In this document: positions 1-8,367 of the stretch, piece by piece
Numbering within the stretch: position 1 is the stretch's first letter
Layout of the letters: every line of letters starts with the position of its first letter
NCBI RefSeq assembly: GCF_051131705.1
Contig: NZ_CP180316.1
Span: forward strand, 1,054,001 to 1,118,000
Length of the DNA stretch: 64,000 nucleotides
Source: Arthrobacter_M sp030063245
GTDB taxonomy: Bacteria > Actinomycetota > Actinomycetes > Actinomycetales > Micrococcaceae
Direction of reading: 5' to 3'
Notes under the pieces: model-generated
The model's database searches: none
What the model was told of the DNA's origin: nothing
The model's input: only the letters and a program-made list of their open reading frames with translations
Made by a program: the position numbers and the translations under genes

Positions 1-1
1 C

Positions 2-322
2 TACGAGCTGGTCGGACCGTACACGGACATCATCTTGCAGAAGGTCGCGCTGGATTTCGCGTTTATCGGCGTGAACGGCATAGATCCGCAAGTCGGTCCC
101 ACGGTCAGCGACGAGGGGGAGGCAACGGTGAACGCCCTGATGGCCCGGCGCGCTTCCGAGGCCTATATGCTGGCGGACTCGTCCAAGATCGGTCAGCGAT
201 CGTTTGCCACCATGGAGGGATACCCTTTCCATAAGCTGATCACCGATGCCGGAATCACGGCCGAGCAGCTGGCGGCCTTTGGGCACAATGACATGGACGT
301 GATCGTGGCGCCGGACGACTGA
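2..322 (+). CDS. DeoR-family transcriptional regulator, C-terminal part (5' end outside window)
   Basis: The open frame enters from the left edge and ends at the TGA at 320-322. The readable part (about 106 residues) fits the DeoR-type C-terminal sensor domain, which adopts an isomerase-like fold and binds a phosphorylated sugar effector: DFAFIGVNGID, followed by the GEATVNALMARRASEAYMLA stretch and the closing KLITD region. The N-terminal winged helix is not in the window, so start, operator and effector cannot be read. DeoR regulators usually control neighbouring sugar-phosphate or PTS genes, which would lie to the left. The family call is fairly safe; the specific regulon is unknown. Confidence 0.75.
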   Translation, partial: YELVGPYTDIILQKVALDFAFIGVNGIDPQVGPTVSDEGEATVNALMARRASEAYMLADSSKIGQRSFATMEGYPFHKLITDAGITAEQLAAFGHNDMDVIVAPDD

Positions 323-479
323 TCGCGGGGCGTTCGCGGCTGGCCGCGGGGCGTTCGCGGCTCAGCACCCGTATTGGGCATTGGCACGTGGGGTGTCGCG
401 GCTGCGTATGTCCCTTTCGAATGCCGACCGGAAGACGTTGTCGATCCGATCCTCAGGAAATGCGGGCAAGATAGGGACC

Positions 480-1271
480 ATGAGCAATTCCGTCCCGGGC
501 CGATCAGAGACCGGTGCCCCCAAGACCGGTACATGGGGAACCCGTCCGCACGCCAGGCTCCGCGTTGAGGTCTGCATTGTGCTGGGACTCTCGCTGGGGC
601 AGTCGGCGGTTTACGCCGTCGTCCAGCTTTTGGACAAGCTGAGCCGGGCGCCGCTCGCGCAGGGCACCTCCACCCTTAATGCGGCCCAGAGCAGCCGCCA
701 ATACTTCGACCTGGTGTACCAGCTGCTGGGTATTCTCTTTGCCCTGGTCCCGGTGGCGCTGGTGCTGTATCTGCTCTGGCAGCCCGGCCGGTCCGCCTTC
801 GCCAGACTGGGCTTCACGCTGCAGCGTCCCGGCCGGGATTTTCTCTGCGGCCTGGGGCTGGCTGCCCTGATCGGGATTCCGTCGCTGGCGCTCTACGCGG
901 CCGGACGGGCCTTGGGTATCACCACGGAGATCATCCCCAGCGCGCTGAACACGTACTGGTGGACCGTCCCGGTGCTGGTCCTCTCCGCGGTCCGGCACGC
1001 CATCGTCGAGGAGGTCATCGTCGTCGGCTACCTATTGGAACGCTTCGGCCGGTTCGGCTGGTCGGCGACGGCAGCAGTGCTGGCCAGTTCGCTGCTGCGC
1101 GGCAGCTACCACCTCTACCAAGGCTTCGGCCCATTTGCCGGAAATTTCCTGATGGGACTCGTATTTTGTTGGGTCTATCGGCGCTTTGGCCGGCTCACGC
1201 CGCTGGTGATTGCCCATGCCCTGCTGGACATCGCCGCTTTTGTAGGGGGCCCGGCGCTCGGGTTTGGCTGA
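480..1271 (+). CDS. CPBP-family intramembrane metalloprotease (Abi/CAAX type)
   Basis: A 263-residue multi-spanning membrane protein. The CPBP signature is visible: the paired glutamates of EEVIVVGY at about residues 177-178, a histidine in GSYHLYQGF near 211, and the closing HALLDIAAF helix with its histidine near 246. These are the expected membrane-embedded catalytic residues. The usual Arg of EExxxR is not obvious; LLERF follows instead. The start at 480 (MSNSVPG) is preferred over an in-frame upstream start at 381 because the extra 33 residues are not conserved-looking and a CAAGAT hexamer lies 7 nt upstream, suggesting a leaderless transcript. Members process prenylated or small peptides, or act in bacteriocin immunity. 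The substrate here is unknown. Confidence 0.75.
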   Translation: MSNSVPGRSETGAPKTGTWGTRPHARLRVEVCIVLGLSLGQSAVYAVVQLLDKLSRAPLAQGTSTLNAAQSSRQYFDLVYQLLGILFALVPVALVLYLLWQPGRSAFARLGFTLQRPGRDFLCGLGLAALIGIPSLALYAAGRALGITTEIIPSALNTYWWTVPVLVLSAVRHAIVEEVIVVGYLLERFGRFGWSATAAVLASSLLRGSYHLYQGFGPFAGNFLMGLVFCWVYRRFGRLTPLVIAHALLDIAAFVGGPALGFG

Positions 1272-1294
1272 GGTGTGTGCTGAAACCGGGGCGT

Positions 1295-1376
1295 CCCCGT
1301 CAGGCCGAAGGACTTTCGCGCCGACAAAGGGGCCACCCCGTCGGGCCGAAGGACTTTCGCGCCGACAAAGGGGCCA
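1295..1376. repeat. 41-bp tandem duplication (two copies, one mismatch)
   Basis: Copies occupy 1295-1335 and 1336-1376, abut exactly and differ at one base (CAGG versus CGGG at the seventh or eighth base). Each contains GGACTTTCGCGCC inside a near-palindromic context. The repeat sits in the convergent gap between the CPBP protease and the glyoxalase-like gene. Confidence 0.9.
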
Positions 1377-1471
1377 ACCCGCGAAAACGGTGCTGCGCAA
1401 CTACGTCCTCGCGGGGCGGCCCCGTCGTCGGCGTATTGACCAGACGGGGCTGGGCCTACCTGGGTACGCGG

Positions 1472-2119
1472 CTAAATCGTGACAAACCCATTCGCGGTCT
1501 CGAAGGTCACGCTCATAATGCCTGGAGTCCCACGCGGAGCGATCCATTCCACCGCAACGTCGTCCAGCGGCTTTTCCACCGGTTCGCCGAGCCATTCGGT
1601 CACGCGGTCGGCGCTGCCGGCAATGGTCAGCTTCGAGAGCCTGACGTTGGTCGGGCTGGCCTGCGACGGGTGCAGGGTGGGATCGCCCTCCCACTTGAGC
1701 ATGTATGGAACCTGCGGGTCCGAAATGAGTCCCTTGATGCCGATTTGCTTCCAGATCAGTTCCTGGCCGTCCGGGAACTTCCGGTTGCCGGGAACGGCGC
1801 TGCGACCCAGACGTTCCTCAAAGGGGGAAAGATCGTCTACGGCGACGCACCATCCCATCCAGCCACCGCCGGCCGCGGAGCGGGCGCGGACGGCCTGCCC
1901 GAACGGAGCCTTGTCCGACGCCGGATGCTCCAGCACCTCCACGACCTCCAGATAGTGGTGATCCATGAGCGGGAAAATGATATTGCGGGTACCGAAGCGG
2001 GGATGTACACCGCCACGGACGCGCTCGATTCCCAGAGCAGTTGAAATGCGGGCGGCGGTGGCGGCCAAACCATCTGATTCACAGGCGTAAGAAACATGAT
2101 CCATGCGCATGCTGCTCAT
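1472..2119 (-). CDS. VOC-superfamily glyoxalase-like domain protein
   Basis: A 215-residue soluble protein. It opens with MDHVSYAC, typical of the first beta strand of a vicinal-oxygen-chelate module. FGTRNIIFPLMDHHYLEVVEV supplies the expected metal-ligand region (His and Glu). A second half (PTNVRLSKLTIAGSADRVTEWLGEP) matches the Glyoxalase_3-like architecture found in actinobacteria. The reaction is not predictable; members include isomerases, dioxygenases and uncharacterised proteins. Three candidate starts lie close together (2119, 2110, 2104). The outermost has a CAAAGT hexamer exactly 6 nt upstream, arguing for a leaderless start at 2119. It converges with the CPBP gene. Confidence 0.75.
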   Translation of the reverse strand: MSSMRMDHVSYACESDGLAATAARISTALGIERVRGGVHPRFGTRNIIFPLMDHHYLEVVEVLEHPASDKAPFGQAVRARSAAGGGWMGWCVAVDDLSPFEERLGRSAVPGNRKFPDGQELIWKQIGIKGLISDPQVPYMLKWEGDPTLHPSQASPTNVRLSKLTIAGSADRVTEWLGEPVEKPLDDVAVEWIAPRGTPGIMSVTFETANGFVTI

Positions 2120-2253
2120 CCTTACACTTTGCGAGTGACCTCTCGAGTTAGGTCCGGCTTACCAACATGGGACGACCCGCAGGGGCTATCTCCCGACCCT
2201 CTTCCCCTCGACCCTCTTCCCCTCGGCCCACTTTCCCTCGGCCCAATTTCCAA

Positions 2254-2304
2254 CCCCGCACCCTCTCCCACCCCGCACCCTCTCCCACCCCGCCCACTCT
2301 CCCA
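2254..2304. repeat. 17-bp C-rich tandem repeat, about three copies
   Basis: CCCCGCACCCTCTCCCA is present at 2254-2270 and 2271-2287, followed by a diverged third copy at 2288-2304. The stretch is strongly pyrimidine-biased from about 2195 onward and lies between the glyoxalase-like gene and the metY leader. Confidence 0.8.
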
Positions 2305-2319
2305 ACTGGAGAGTGGGCG
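2291..2319. other. Perfect 12-bp hairpin upstream of the metY leader
   Basis: Arms 2291-2302 (CGCCCACTCTCC) and 2308-2319 are perfectly complementary around a 5-nt loop. No T tract follows on the + strand. It may insulate the metY promoter region from upstream transcription, but a role is not shown. Confidence 0.6.
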
Positions 2320-2373
2320 TCATATTGGCGTCATCTTGTTGCCAGCATCCGCCCGGGTCCGCCAGACTTGATT

Positions 2374-2482
2374 CAGGTCATGAGTGTCAGCGACAAGCCC
2401 CGGCTCGCTGGCCGGCAACCCTCCACCGCGGTGGGGTGCCCCGGGTGAGGACCAGGCCTTAGCCAAACGGCTAAGCGCAAGC
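2374..2482 (+). promoter_or_regulatory. SAM-IV-type S-adenosylmethionine riboswitch
   Basis: The stretch GGTCATGAGTG...GACAAGCCCCGGCTCGCTGG...CGGCAACCCTCCACCGCGG...GGGTGCCCCGGGTGAGGACC matches the conserved core of the actinomycete SAM-IV riboswitch as I remember it: GGTC/GACC closing helix, CAAGCCC/GGCAACC binding core and the GGGGTGCCCCGGG segment. A downstream hairpin (CTTAGCC / GGCTAAG around 2458-2475) fits the extra 3' element that separates SAM-IV from SAM-I. It lies about 95 nt before metY, a methionine biosynthesis gene, which is the expected target. SAM binding should lower expression of metY-metX. An Infernal search with the SAM-IV covariance model would confirm the class. Confidence 0.85.
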
Positions 2483-2576
2483 GCGGGTCACACGACCATC
2501 TTGGCTCAGCTCAGCGGGCATCACCCCAGGCTGTGCCTACTGATGAACCCGGTGTCCCCAGTATGAGGAGCCACAC

Positions 2577-3893
2577 ATGAGCAATGCATGGTCATTTGAA
2601 ACACGCCAGATCCATGCAGGCCAGGAACCCGATGCCACCACCGGCGCCCGCGCTCTGCCGATTTATCAGACCACGTCCTTCGTTTTCCCCAGCACCGAAA
2701 GCGCGGCGAACCGGTTCGCACTGACCGAGCTGTCCCCGATCTACACCCGCATCGGCAACCCGACCCAAGATGCCGTGGAGCAGCGGATTGCGAGTCTGGA
2801 AGGCGGACTGGGTGCACTGCTGCTCTCATCCGGACAGGCTGCATCCACTTTTTCGGTGCTCAACATCGCGGAGGCCGGCGACCACATAGTTTCCAGCCCG
2901 AGCCTGTACGGGGGAACCTTCAATCTCTTTGCGCATACGCTGAAGAAGTTTGGCATCGAGGTCACCTTCGTGGCGGATCCGGACAATCTTCAGCAGTGGC
3001 GCGACGCCGTTCGGCCCAACACGAAGCTGTTTTTCGGCGAGGTCGTTTCCAATCCGCGCCAGGATGTGCTGGACATCGAGGGTGTCAGCACGGCCGCGCA
3101 CGAGGCAGGCGTGCCGCTGATCGTGGACAACACGCTCTCCACCCCGTATCTGATCCGGCCGCTCGAGTGGGGCGCCGACGTCGTCGTTCATTCCGCCACG
3201 AAATATCTGGGCGGGCACGGCACCGCCATTGCCGGCGTGATTGTCGACGGCGGCAAGTTCGACTACACGAAGGAGCCGGAGAAGTTTCCCGGCTTCAATA
3301 CCCCGGACCCGAGCTACAATGGCCTGGTCTACGGCCGCGATCTGGGCGAAAACGGTGCGCTGGGGGCGAATCTCTCCTACATTCTCAAGGCGCGCGTGCA
3401 ACTGCTGCGCGACCTGGGTTCGGCGGTTACACCGTTCAACTCCTTCCTCATTGCGCAGGGTCTGGAAACGCTGAGCCTGCGCGTGGAGCGGCACGTGGAA
3501 AACGCTCTTAAGGTTGCCACCTGGCTGGAATCGAACGAGTTCGTGGAGTCCGTTGCCTACGCCGGTCTGCCCTCGAGCCCGTGGTACGAGCGCGGACGCA
3601 AGTACGGACCCAGGGGCACCGGTGCCGTCATCGCGTTCAATATCAAGGGCGGTCTCGAGGCAGGCAAGCGCTTTGTTGACGGTCTGGAATTACACTCCCA
3701 CGTTGCCAATCTGGGCGACGTGCGCTCCCTCGTGATCCACCCGGCCTCCACCACCCACGCGCAGCTTTCGCCGGAACAGCAGCTGGCCGCCGGCGTGGCT
3801 CCCGGTCTGGTGCGGCTGTCGGTGGGACTGGAAAACATCGTCGATATCCTCGCGGATCTGGAGGCCGGTTTCCGGGCGGCCAAGACAGCGTGA
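2577..3893 (+). CDS. metY: O-acetylhomoserine (O-acetylserine) sulfhydrylase
   Basis: A 438-residue PLP-dependent enzyme of the Cys/Met metabolism family. It converts O-acetylhomoserine plus sulfide to homocysteine. The N-terminal WSFETRQIHAGQEPD and IYTRIGNPTQDAVEQRIA stretches are typical, and the PLP lysine is K209 in SATKYLGGHG. The length (about 430) is that of sulfhydrylases rather than the roughly 390 of cystathionine gamma-synthases, and the long insert after the lysine (GKFDYTKEPEKFPGFNTPD) supports MetY. The start at 2577 follows a GAGGAG ribosome-binding site at about 2563-2568. It is preceded by the SAM riboswitch and overlaps metX by 4 bp, so the two genes form one SAM-repressed operon supplying homocysteine by direct sulfhydrylation. 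Confidence 0.95.
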   Translation: MSNAWSFETRQIHAGQEPDATTGARALPIYQTTSFVFPSTESAANRFALTELSPIYTRIGNPTQDAVEQRIASLEGGLGALLLSSGQAASTFSVLNIAEAGDHIVSSPSLYGGTFNLFAHTLKKFGIEVTFVADPDNLQQWRDAVRPNTKLFFGEVVSNPRQDVLDIEGVSTAAHEAGVPLIVDNTLSTPYLIRPLEWGADVVVHSATKYLGGHGTAIAGVIVDGGKFDYTKEPEKFPGFNTPDPSYNGLVYGRDLGENGALGANLSYILKARVQLLRDLGSAVTPFNSFLIAQGLETLSLRVERHVENALKVATWLESNEFVESVAYAGLPSSPWYERGRKYGPRGTGAVIAFNIKGGLEAGKRFVDGLELHSHVANLGDVRSLVIHPASTTHAQLSPEQQLAAGVAPGLVRLSVGLENIVDILADLEAGFRAAKTA

Positions 3894-5203
3894 GCGGCCC
3901 GGGAACGACGGCGGTCCCCGGACCGGGCGCGGCGGGCTCCTTAGCGGTGTGCCCGCCACCAGGACCGGCATCGGCGGGACTGGCATCGACCGGTGAGGTG
4001 CCGGCCGGCATGGCGTCGGCCGGAGCACCGACCGATTTGCCGACCGGAACATCGCCGCTCGCCACGGCCGACGGCGAAGTAAAGTATGCGCGGATCGGCG
4101 ACCTTGATCTGGAGGCCGGCGGACGGCTGCCGGACGTCACTGTCGCGTATGAGACGTGGGGGACGCTGAACGCCGAAGCCTCCAACGCGGTGCTGATCGC
4201 GCATGCACTCACCGGCAGCACCCACGTCTCCCGCGGTGGTTCCGCGGAGGACGGCTGGTGGGAGGGTCTGGTCGGTCCGGGCCGGGTCATCGACACGGAC
4301 CGGTATTTCGTTGTGTCGCCCAATATGCTGGGCGGCTGCTACGGCAGTACCGGACCGTCCAGCATCGCCCCGGACGGACGCCCCTGGGGGTCCAGATTCC
4401 CGTTCGTGACGATCCGGGATTCCGTCCAGGCCGAGGCTCGGCTGGCCGATCAGCTGGACATTGGCTCCTGGTATGCGGTGATCGGCGGGTCGATGGGTGG
4501 AGCACGTGCACTGGAGTGGGCTGTCACGCTGCCCGCACGGGTACGCCGCTGCGCCGTCGTCGCCGCCTGCGCGGCCAGTACCGCAGAGCAGATCGCCTTC
4601 GCCCAGGCCCAGGTGCTCGCAATCCGGCTGGATCCGGACTTTGCCGGCGGGGATTATTACGACGGGGCAGCGCCGGTGGCCGGACTCGGACTGGCGCGGC
4701 GGATTGCCCATATTACCTACCGGTCCGAGCCGGAGATGTCGGCGCGGTTCGGCCGGAGCGCACAGCCCGGGGAGGCTCCGGTGAGCCAAGGCAGGATCCG
4801 CAATATTGCCGGGTCTTCCGCCGGGGAAAGGTATCAGGTGGAAAGCTACCTGGACCACCAGGCGCATAAACTGGCCCGGCGATTCGATGCCAACAGCTAC
4901 ATCGTCATCACCGAGGCGTTGATGAGCCACGATGTGTGCCGCGGGCGCGGTCCCCTGCGGCAGGCACTGGAGCAGGCCGCGGACGTCGAATTCCTGATTG
5001 CCGCTGTGGCCTCGGACCGGTTGTATTTCCCCGCACAGTCGGATGAATTGGCGGCGGCGCTGCCCGGAGAAGTAGGCGTGGACGCCATCGAGTCGGAGAT
5101 CGGGCACGACGGTTTCCTCACCGAGACCGAAGCCGTCGGAGTGCTCCTACGGCGGAGGTTCTTCGGTAACCCTGCCTCGATTGGGGAGCAGCGCCCTTTT
5201 TAG
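3890..5203 (+). CDS. metX: Homoserine O-acetyltransferase
   Basis: A 437-residue alpha/beta-hydrolase-fold enzyme that acetylates homoserine with acetyl-CoA, making the substrate of the upstream metY. The triad is readable: nucleophile S201 in GGSMGGARALEW, D376 in VASDRLYFP and H406 in IGHDGFLTE. RFDANSYIVITEALMSHDV is typical of the lid region. The GTG start overlaps the metY stop (GTGA), indicating translational coupling. The first 60 or so residues are Gly/Ala/Pro-rich and exceed the usual 370-380-residue enzyme. The real start may be internal, or the gene may carry an unstructured extension. Family members can be acetyl- or succinyl-transferases; pairing with MetY favours acetyl. Confidence 0.93.
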   Translation: MSGPGTTAVPGPGAAGSLAVCPPPGPASAGLASTGEVPAGMASAGAPTDLPTGTSPLATADGEVKYARIGDLDLEAGGRLPDVTVAYETWGTLNAEASNAVLIAHALTGSTHVSRGGSAEDGWWEGLVGPGRVIDTDRYFVVSPNMLGGCYGSTGPSSIAPDGRPWGSRFPFVTIRDSVQAEARLADQLDIGSWYAVIGGSMGGARALEWAVTLPARVRRCAVVAACAASTAEQIAFAQAQVLAIRLDPDFAGGDYYDGAAPVAGLGLARRIAHITYRSEPEMSARFGRSAQPGEAPVSQGRIRNIAGSSAGERYQVESYLDHQAHKLARRFDANSYIVITEALMSHDVCRGRGPLRQALEQAADVEFLIAAVASDRLYFPAQSDELAAALPGEVGVDAIESEIGHDGFLTETEAVGVLLRRRFFGNPASIGEQRPF

Positions 5204-5259
5204 GTCTGTAACAGGCACCTGCTCGGTTAAAGGTGGTCAAACCTTGACGGTCGATGTAC

Positions 5260-6102
5260 CTACGCTCCGGCCCCGGGCGGCATCCCGGGGCCGAAGACCG
5301 GGCCCGCCGTCGGACGCTTGGCACTGATGCCGTCGCCGGAGGACTGATGGCGCACTCGGCGCAGCACCCACGGCACAAAGAACTCGCGCGCCCAGACAAG
5401 GTCCTCCGACCGGGCCGTACGCCAGTTCCGCACCGTAAGCGGCTTGGGGAACTTCGGCTCCAGGGTATGCGGAACGTTGAGTGCCTCGAGCGCCATCAAC
5501 GCAACGGTGTGGTGGCCCAGCGGGGAGAAGTGCAGCCTGTCACCGGCCCACATCTGCGGATCCTTCAGCTGCCGCAACGACCACATGTCCGCGATGATGG
5601 CGTCGTGACGGGCGGCGATGGTGCGCAGGTTTTCGTTGTAGATCGCCACGCGGCCCCGGACCAGGCCCAGCACCGGGGTATCGCGGATATCGGGACCGTT
5701 GAAGAGCAGCACCGTGGCGCCGGACGTCGTCATCCGTTCCACAGCGCCGTCCAGGGACTCGGCCAACGCGTCCGGGTCCGAGCCGGGACGGATGAGGTCA
5801 TTGCCGCCGGCCGAGATCGAGATCAGTCTGGGCTTGAGTTCCAGCGCCGGCTCCAGCTGCTCGTCCAGGATCTGCTGCAGGAGGCGGCCGCGGATGGCCA
5901 GGTTCGCGTAGGCAAAGTCCTCGTGGCCCCGGCTCAGCTCCTCGGCCAAACGGTCGGCCCAGCCGCGATGTCCGCCGGGGCTGGATGGTTTGGCGTCCCC
6001 GATCCCTTCGGTGAACGAATCACCCATGGCCACATAGCGGTTCCACGGATGCAGCCTGCCCGGCAGCTGTTCGGAATGGGTGCGGGCGTCCTGCTCAGTC
6101 AT
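5260..6102 (-). CDS. SGNH/GDSL-family hydrolase
   Basis: A 280-residue protein with the SGNH esterase blocks in order: block I YVAMGDSFTEG (nucleophile Ser), a Gly in NLAIRGRLL, the Asn block SAGGNDLIRPG, and the C-terminal DRLHFSPLGHH carrying the catalytic Asp and His. No signal peptide or membrane segment is evident, so it is probably cytoplasmic. Substrates of this family range over lipid, acetyl-sugar and thioesters and cannot be chosen here. It converges with metX and is divergent from the GNAT gene that follows. The C-terminal 30 or so residues are Pro/Gly-rich tail. Confidence 0.85.
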   Translation of the reverse strand: MTEQDARTHSEQLPGRLHPWNRYVAMGDSFTEGIGDAKPSSPGGHRGWADRLAEELSRGHEDFAYANLAIRGRLLQQILDEQLEPALELKPRLISISAGGNDLIRPGSDPDALAESLDGAVERMTTSGATVLLFNGPDIRDTPVLGLVRGRVAIYNENLRTIAARHDAIIADMWSLRQLKDPQMWAGDRLHFSPLGHHTVALMALEALNVPHTLEPKFPKPLTVRNWRTARSEDLVWAREFFVPWVLRRVRHQSSGDGISAKRPTAGPVFGPGMPPGAGA

Positions 6103-6316
6103 TTGGCGGCGCTTTCGATGGGAATCACCGCTCCATCCTGCCCATGTCCGGCATGGTTACGCCACCGCAGTCCATTTTCACGGTCAGCGTCGTACGGCTT
6201 TTTTGGCGCCAGGACGACGACGGTTGCGGCTCGGTTGCGCCGGCCGGCGCCCCGCCGGTCAACGCGCTGTCGGGGCCCGGTTTCCCATCCCTCGGCGGTT
6301 CTGATTGACTGCCCGG

Positions 6317-7117
6317 ATGGATAAACAAGCAGTACTTGCGGCCTTCAACGAGCAGATCCGCCGGCGTCCGGAACCGGCCTCCGGGGACGGAGTCATCGAG
6401 ACGGACGGCCACGTGGTCCGGCAGATGGGCACCGGGTGGTCCGGGGTGGCCTGGAGCGATCTGAATGCCGTCGGCGCCGACCAGGCCATCGCCGCGCAGG
6501 TCGAACGGTTCGCCCAGGCGGGCAGGTTGGCGGGGTCGGCTCGTCCCTGGGAGTGGAAGCACTACTCCTATGACCTGCCCGCCGATCTGCCCGACAGGCT
6601 GCTGGCAGCGGGGTTGGCTCCGGGGCCCGCGGAGGCGCTGATGGTGGCCGAAATCCTGGATGATCTAAACCTCAACGTCCCGCCGCCGCCGGGCGTGCAG
6701 CTGATGCCGGTGCTGGACCGGGACGGCGTTGACTCGCTCGTGGCGGTGCACGACGAGGTGTTCGGCGGGGACCACTCCGCCATAGGCCAGGCGCTGCTCG
6801 CTGGCATCGGGCACCAGCCGCCGACCACCGCCGCCGTTGTGGCCATGGCCGATGGGATCCCGGTCTCAGCAGGCCGGGTTGAGTTCCACCCGGGAACCGA
6901 ATTCGCCAGCCTGTGGGGTGGAGGCACACTGGCCCCATGGCGCGGGCGGGGCGTGTTCTGCTCGCTGGTGGCGCACCGTGCGGCAATTGCGTCCGCCCGG
7001 GGTTTCCGGTATCTCCAGGTGGACGCTTCGGCGGACAGCCGGCCCATCCTGCGGCGTCTGGGATTCGTCGAACTGGCCACCACCACACCGTTCACGCACC
7101 CGGGCACAGCGGTCTGA
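6317..7117 (+). CDS. GNAT-family N-acetyltransferase
   Basis: A 266-residue protein whose C-terminal half has the GNAT acetyl-CoA-binding layout: VVAMADGIPVSAGRVEF (beta4), then TLAPWRGRGVFCSLVAHRAA with the RGRGxxxxL pyrophosphate-binding loop, and RYLQVDASADSRPILRRLGF at the end. The N-terminal half has no recognised motif and may be a diverged second GNAT fold. ATG 6317 is chosen; an in-frame TTG lies 12 nt upstream. It is divergently transcribed from the SGNH hydrolase. Substrate unknown. Confidence 0.75.
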   Translation: MDKQAVLAAFNEQIRRRPEPASGDGVIETDGHVVRQMGTGWSGVAWSDLNAVGADQAIAAQVERFAQAGRLAGSARPWEWKHYSYDLPADLPDRLLAAGLAPGPAEALMVAEILDDLNLNVPPPPGVQLMPVLDRDGVDSLVAVHDEVFGGDHSAIGQALLAGIGHQPPTTAAVVAMADGIPVSAGRVEFHPGTEFASLWGGGTLAPWRGRGVFCSLVAHRAAIASARGFRYLQVDASADSRPILRRLGFVELATTTPFTHPGTAV

Positions 7118-7156
7118 CGGCTCAGCGTCCGCGGCCGGGTCTGAACGATGGGCCGG

Positions 7157-7162
7157 TACGGT
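7157..7162 (+). promoter_or_regulatory. -10 hexamer TACGGT for a leaderless ASCH gene
   Basis: TACGGT ends exactly 6 nt before ATG 7169, the spacing seen at several other genes of this window. The GGAGGA between them is too close to the ATG to act as a normal Shine-Dalgarno site. Confidence 0.5.
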
Positions 7163-7168
7163 GGAGGA

Positions 7169-7636
7169 ATGACCGCCGAGGATCCGCCCGAAGACCTCCA
7201 GTCCCTTCCGGTCGCCGAGTTCGCGTTCCCCGGCCCGCTCCGCGACAAGCTGGTCGCCGCGGTCCTTGACGGAAGCAAGACCAGCACCACTGGACTTGTC
7301 GCCGACTACGAAGCCTGCGGCGACCCGATTCCCCGCGTCGGGGACCGGTCGGTGGTGATCGACTCGGAGGGCCGCAACGTGGCCATCCTGGAAGTCACCG
7401 GGATCGTAATCTGTCCGTTGGATCAGGTCGATCTGCAGCACGCACTGGACGAGGGGGAGGGACACGCATCCGTTCTCGACTGGCGCAAAGACCATGAGGA
7501 GTACTGGCACAGCCCTGCGATGCGCGAAGCCTTGAAAGATCCGGGCTTCACCGTCAATGAGGAAACACTGGTGGTCCTGGAAAGGTTCCGCGTGGTCAGC
7601 GTCCTGAAGGCCGGGCGTGGAAAGATGGACGGATGA
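7169..7636 (+). CDS. ASCH-domain protein
   Basis: A 155-residue protein with the ASCH (PUA-like, RNA-binding) fold: FAFPGPLRDKLVAAVLDGSKTSTTGL contains the GxKTxT motif of the nucleic-acid-binding cleft, followed by GDRSVVIDSEGRNVAILEVTGI and the WRKDHEEYW segment common to this subfamily. Such proteins are thought to bind RNA or act as coactivators or amidohydrolases; a precise role is not established. ATG 7169 is preferred over ATG 7148 because of the -10 hexamer at 7157-7162. It overlaps the downstream esterase by 4 bp (ATGA), so the two are translationally coupled. Confidence 0.75.
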   Translation: MTAEDPPEDLQSLPVAEFAFPGPLRDKLVAAVLDGSKTSTTGLVADYEACGDPIPRVGDRSVVIDSEGRNVAILEVTGIVICPLDQVDLQHALDEGEGHASVLDWRKDHEEYWHSPAMREALKDPGFTVNEETLVVLERFRVVSVLKAGRGKMDG

Positions 7637-8292
7637 TTGAAGCGACAAACACCGCGGCCCCTTCCGTCGTCTGGTCCAAGGCCGAACAGGCCCGCCCCGG
7701 GACGCCCTTACTCGTGATGCTGCACGGCTACGGCGCCGACGAGGCTGACCTGTTCAGCCTGGCCCAGCTGCTGCCGGACGAGTTCACCGTTGCGTCCGTG
7801 CGCGGGCCGGAGCGTGCCGGTCCCGGGTACTCCTGGTTTCCATTGCGCTCGGATGTCTCCTATGCGGTGCAGACAGTGAAGACGACGACGGCGGCCGTCA
7901 CGGCTTGGCTCGACGGCGTCCGCGGGCAGCACAGCAGCGTCACCCTGCTCGGCTTTTCGCAGGGAATGTGCATGGCCACCTCGCTGGCGCGGCACCGTCC
8001 GCACGACTATGCCGCCGTCGTCGGCCTTTCCGGTTTTGTTATTGACGCCGGGACGGAAGGGGAGGGCTTCTTCCACGACGCGGAACTGGCCGCGGCCCAA
8101 CTGCCGGTGTTTTGGGGCCGTGACCAGGCCGATCCGGTGATTCCGGTCGAAGCCGTGGACTTCACCGCCGCCTGGTTGCGCGCGCATTCGAAGCTGACCA
8201 AAGTCCTCTATACCGGAATCTGGCACGGCATCAACGACCAGGAAATGGCGCACGTCAAGGAGTTCCTCGGACTGACCGTGCTCAAGGCCTGA
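7633..8292 (+). CDS. Alpha/beta hydrolase of the phospholipase/carboxylesterase type
   Basis: A 219-residue soluble esterase. It shows the family landmarks: oxyanion region LLVMLHGYGADEADL, nucleophile Ser in LLGFSQGMCMA, catalytic Asp in GRDQADPVIPVE and His in YTGIWHGINDQE. It resembles the PF02230 group (YpfH-like), which hydrolyses short acyl or thioesters. Substrate is unknown. It is coupled to the ASCH gene by a 4-bp overlap. The last codons and the stop (GTGCTCAAGGCCTGA) belong to a 24-bp unit repeated downstream. Confidence 0.8.
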   Translation: MIEATNTAAPSVVWSKAEQARPGTPLLVMLHGYGADEADLFSLAQLLPDEFTVASVRGPERAGPGYSWFPLRSDVSYAVQTVKTTTAAVTAWLDGVRGQHSSVTLLGFSQGMCMATSLARHRPHDYAAVVGLSGFVIDAGTEGEGFFHDAELAAAQLPVFWGRDQADPVIPVEAVDFTAAWLRAHSKLTKVLYTGIWHGINDQEMAHVKEFLGLTVLKA

Positions 8293-8334
8293 TGGTGCGG
8301 CGTGCTCAAGGCCTGATGGTGCGGCGTGCTCAAG
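8278..8334. repeat. 24-bp tandem duplication of the esterase 3' end
   Basis: The unit spans the last four codons, the stop and 9 nt beyond. Copies are 8278-8301 and 8302-8325, with a partial third copy from 8326. The copies are identical, so the duplication is recent or maintained. Confidence 0.9.
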
Positions 8335-8367
8335 CCCTCACCGTGGCCCCGGCGGCGTGCGGTGAGA

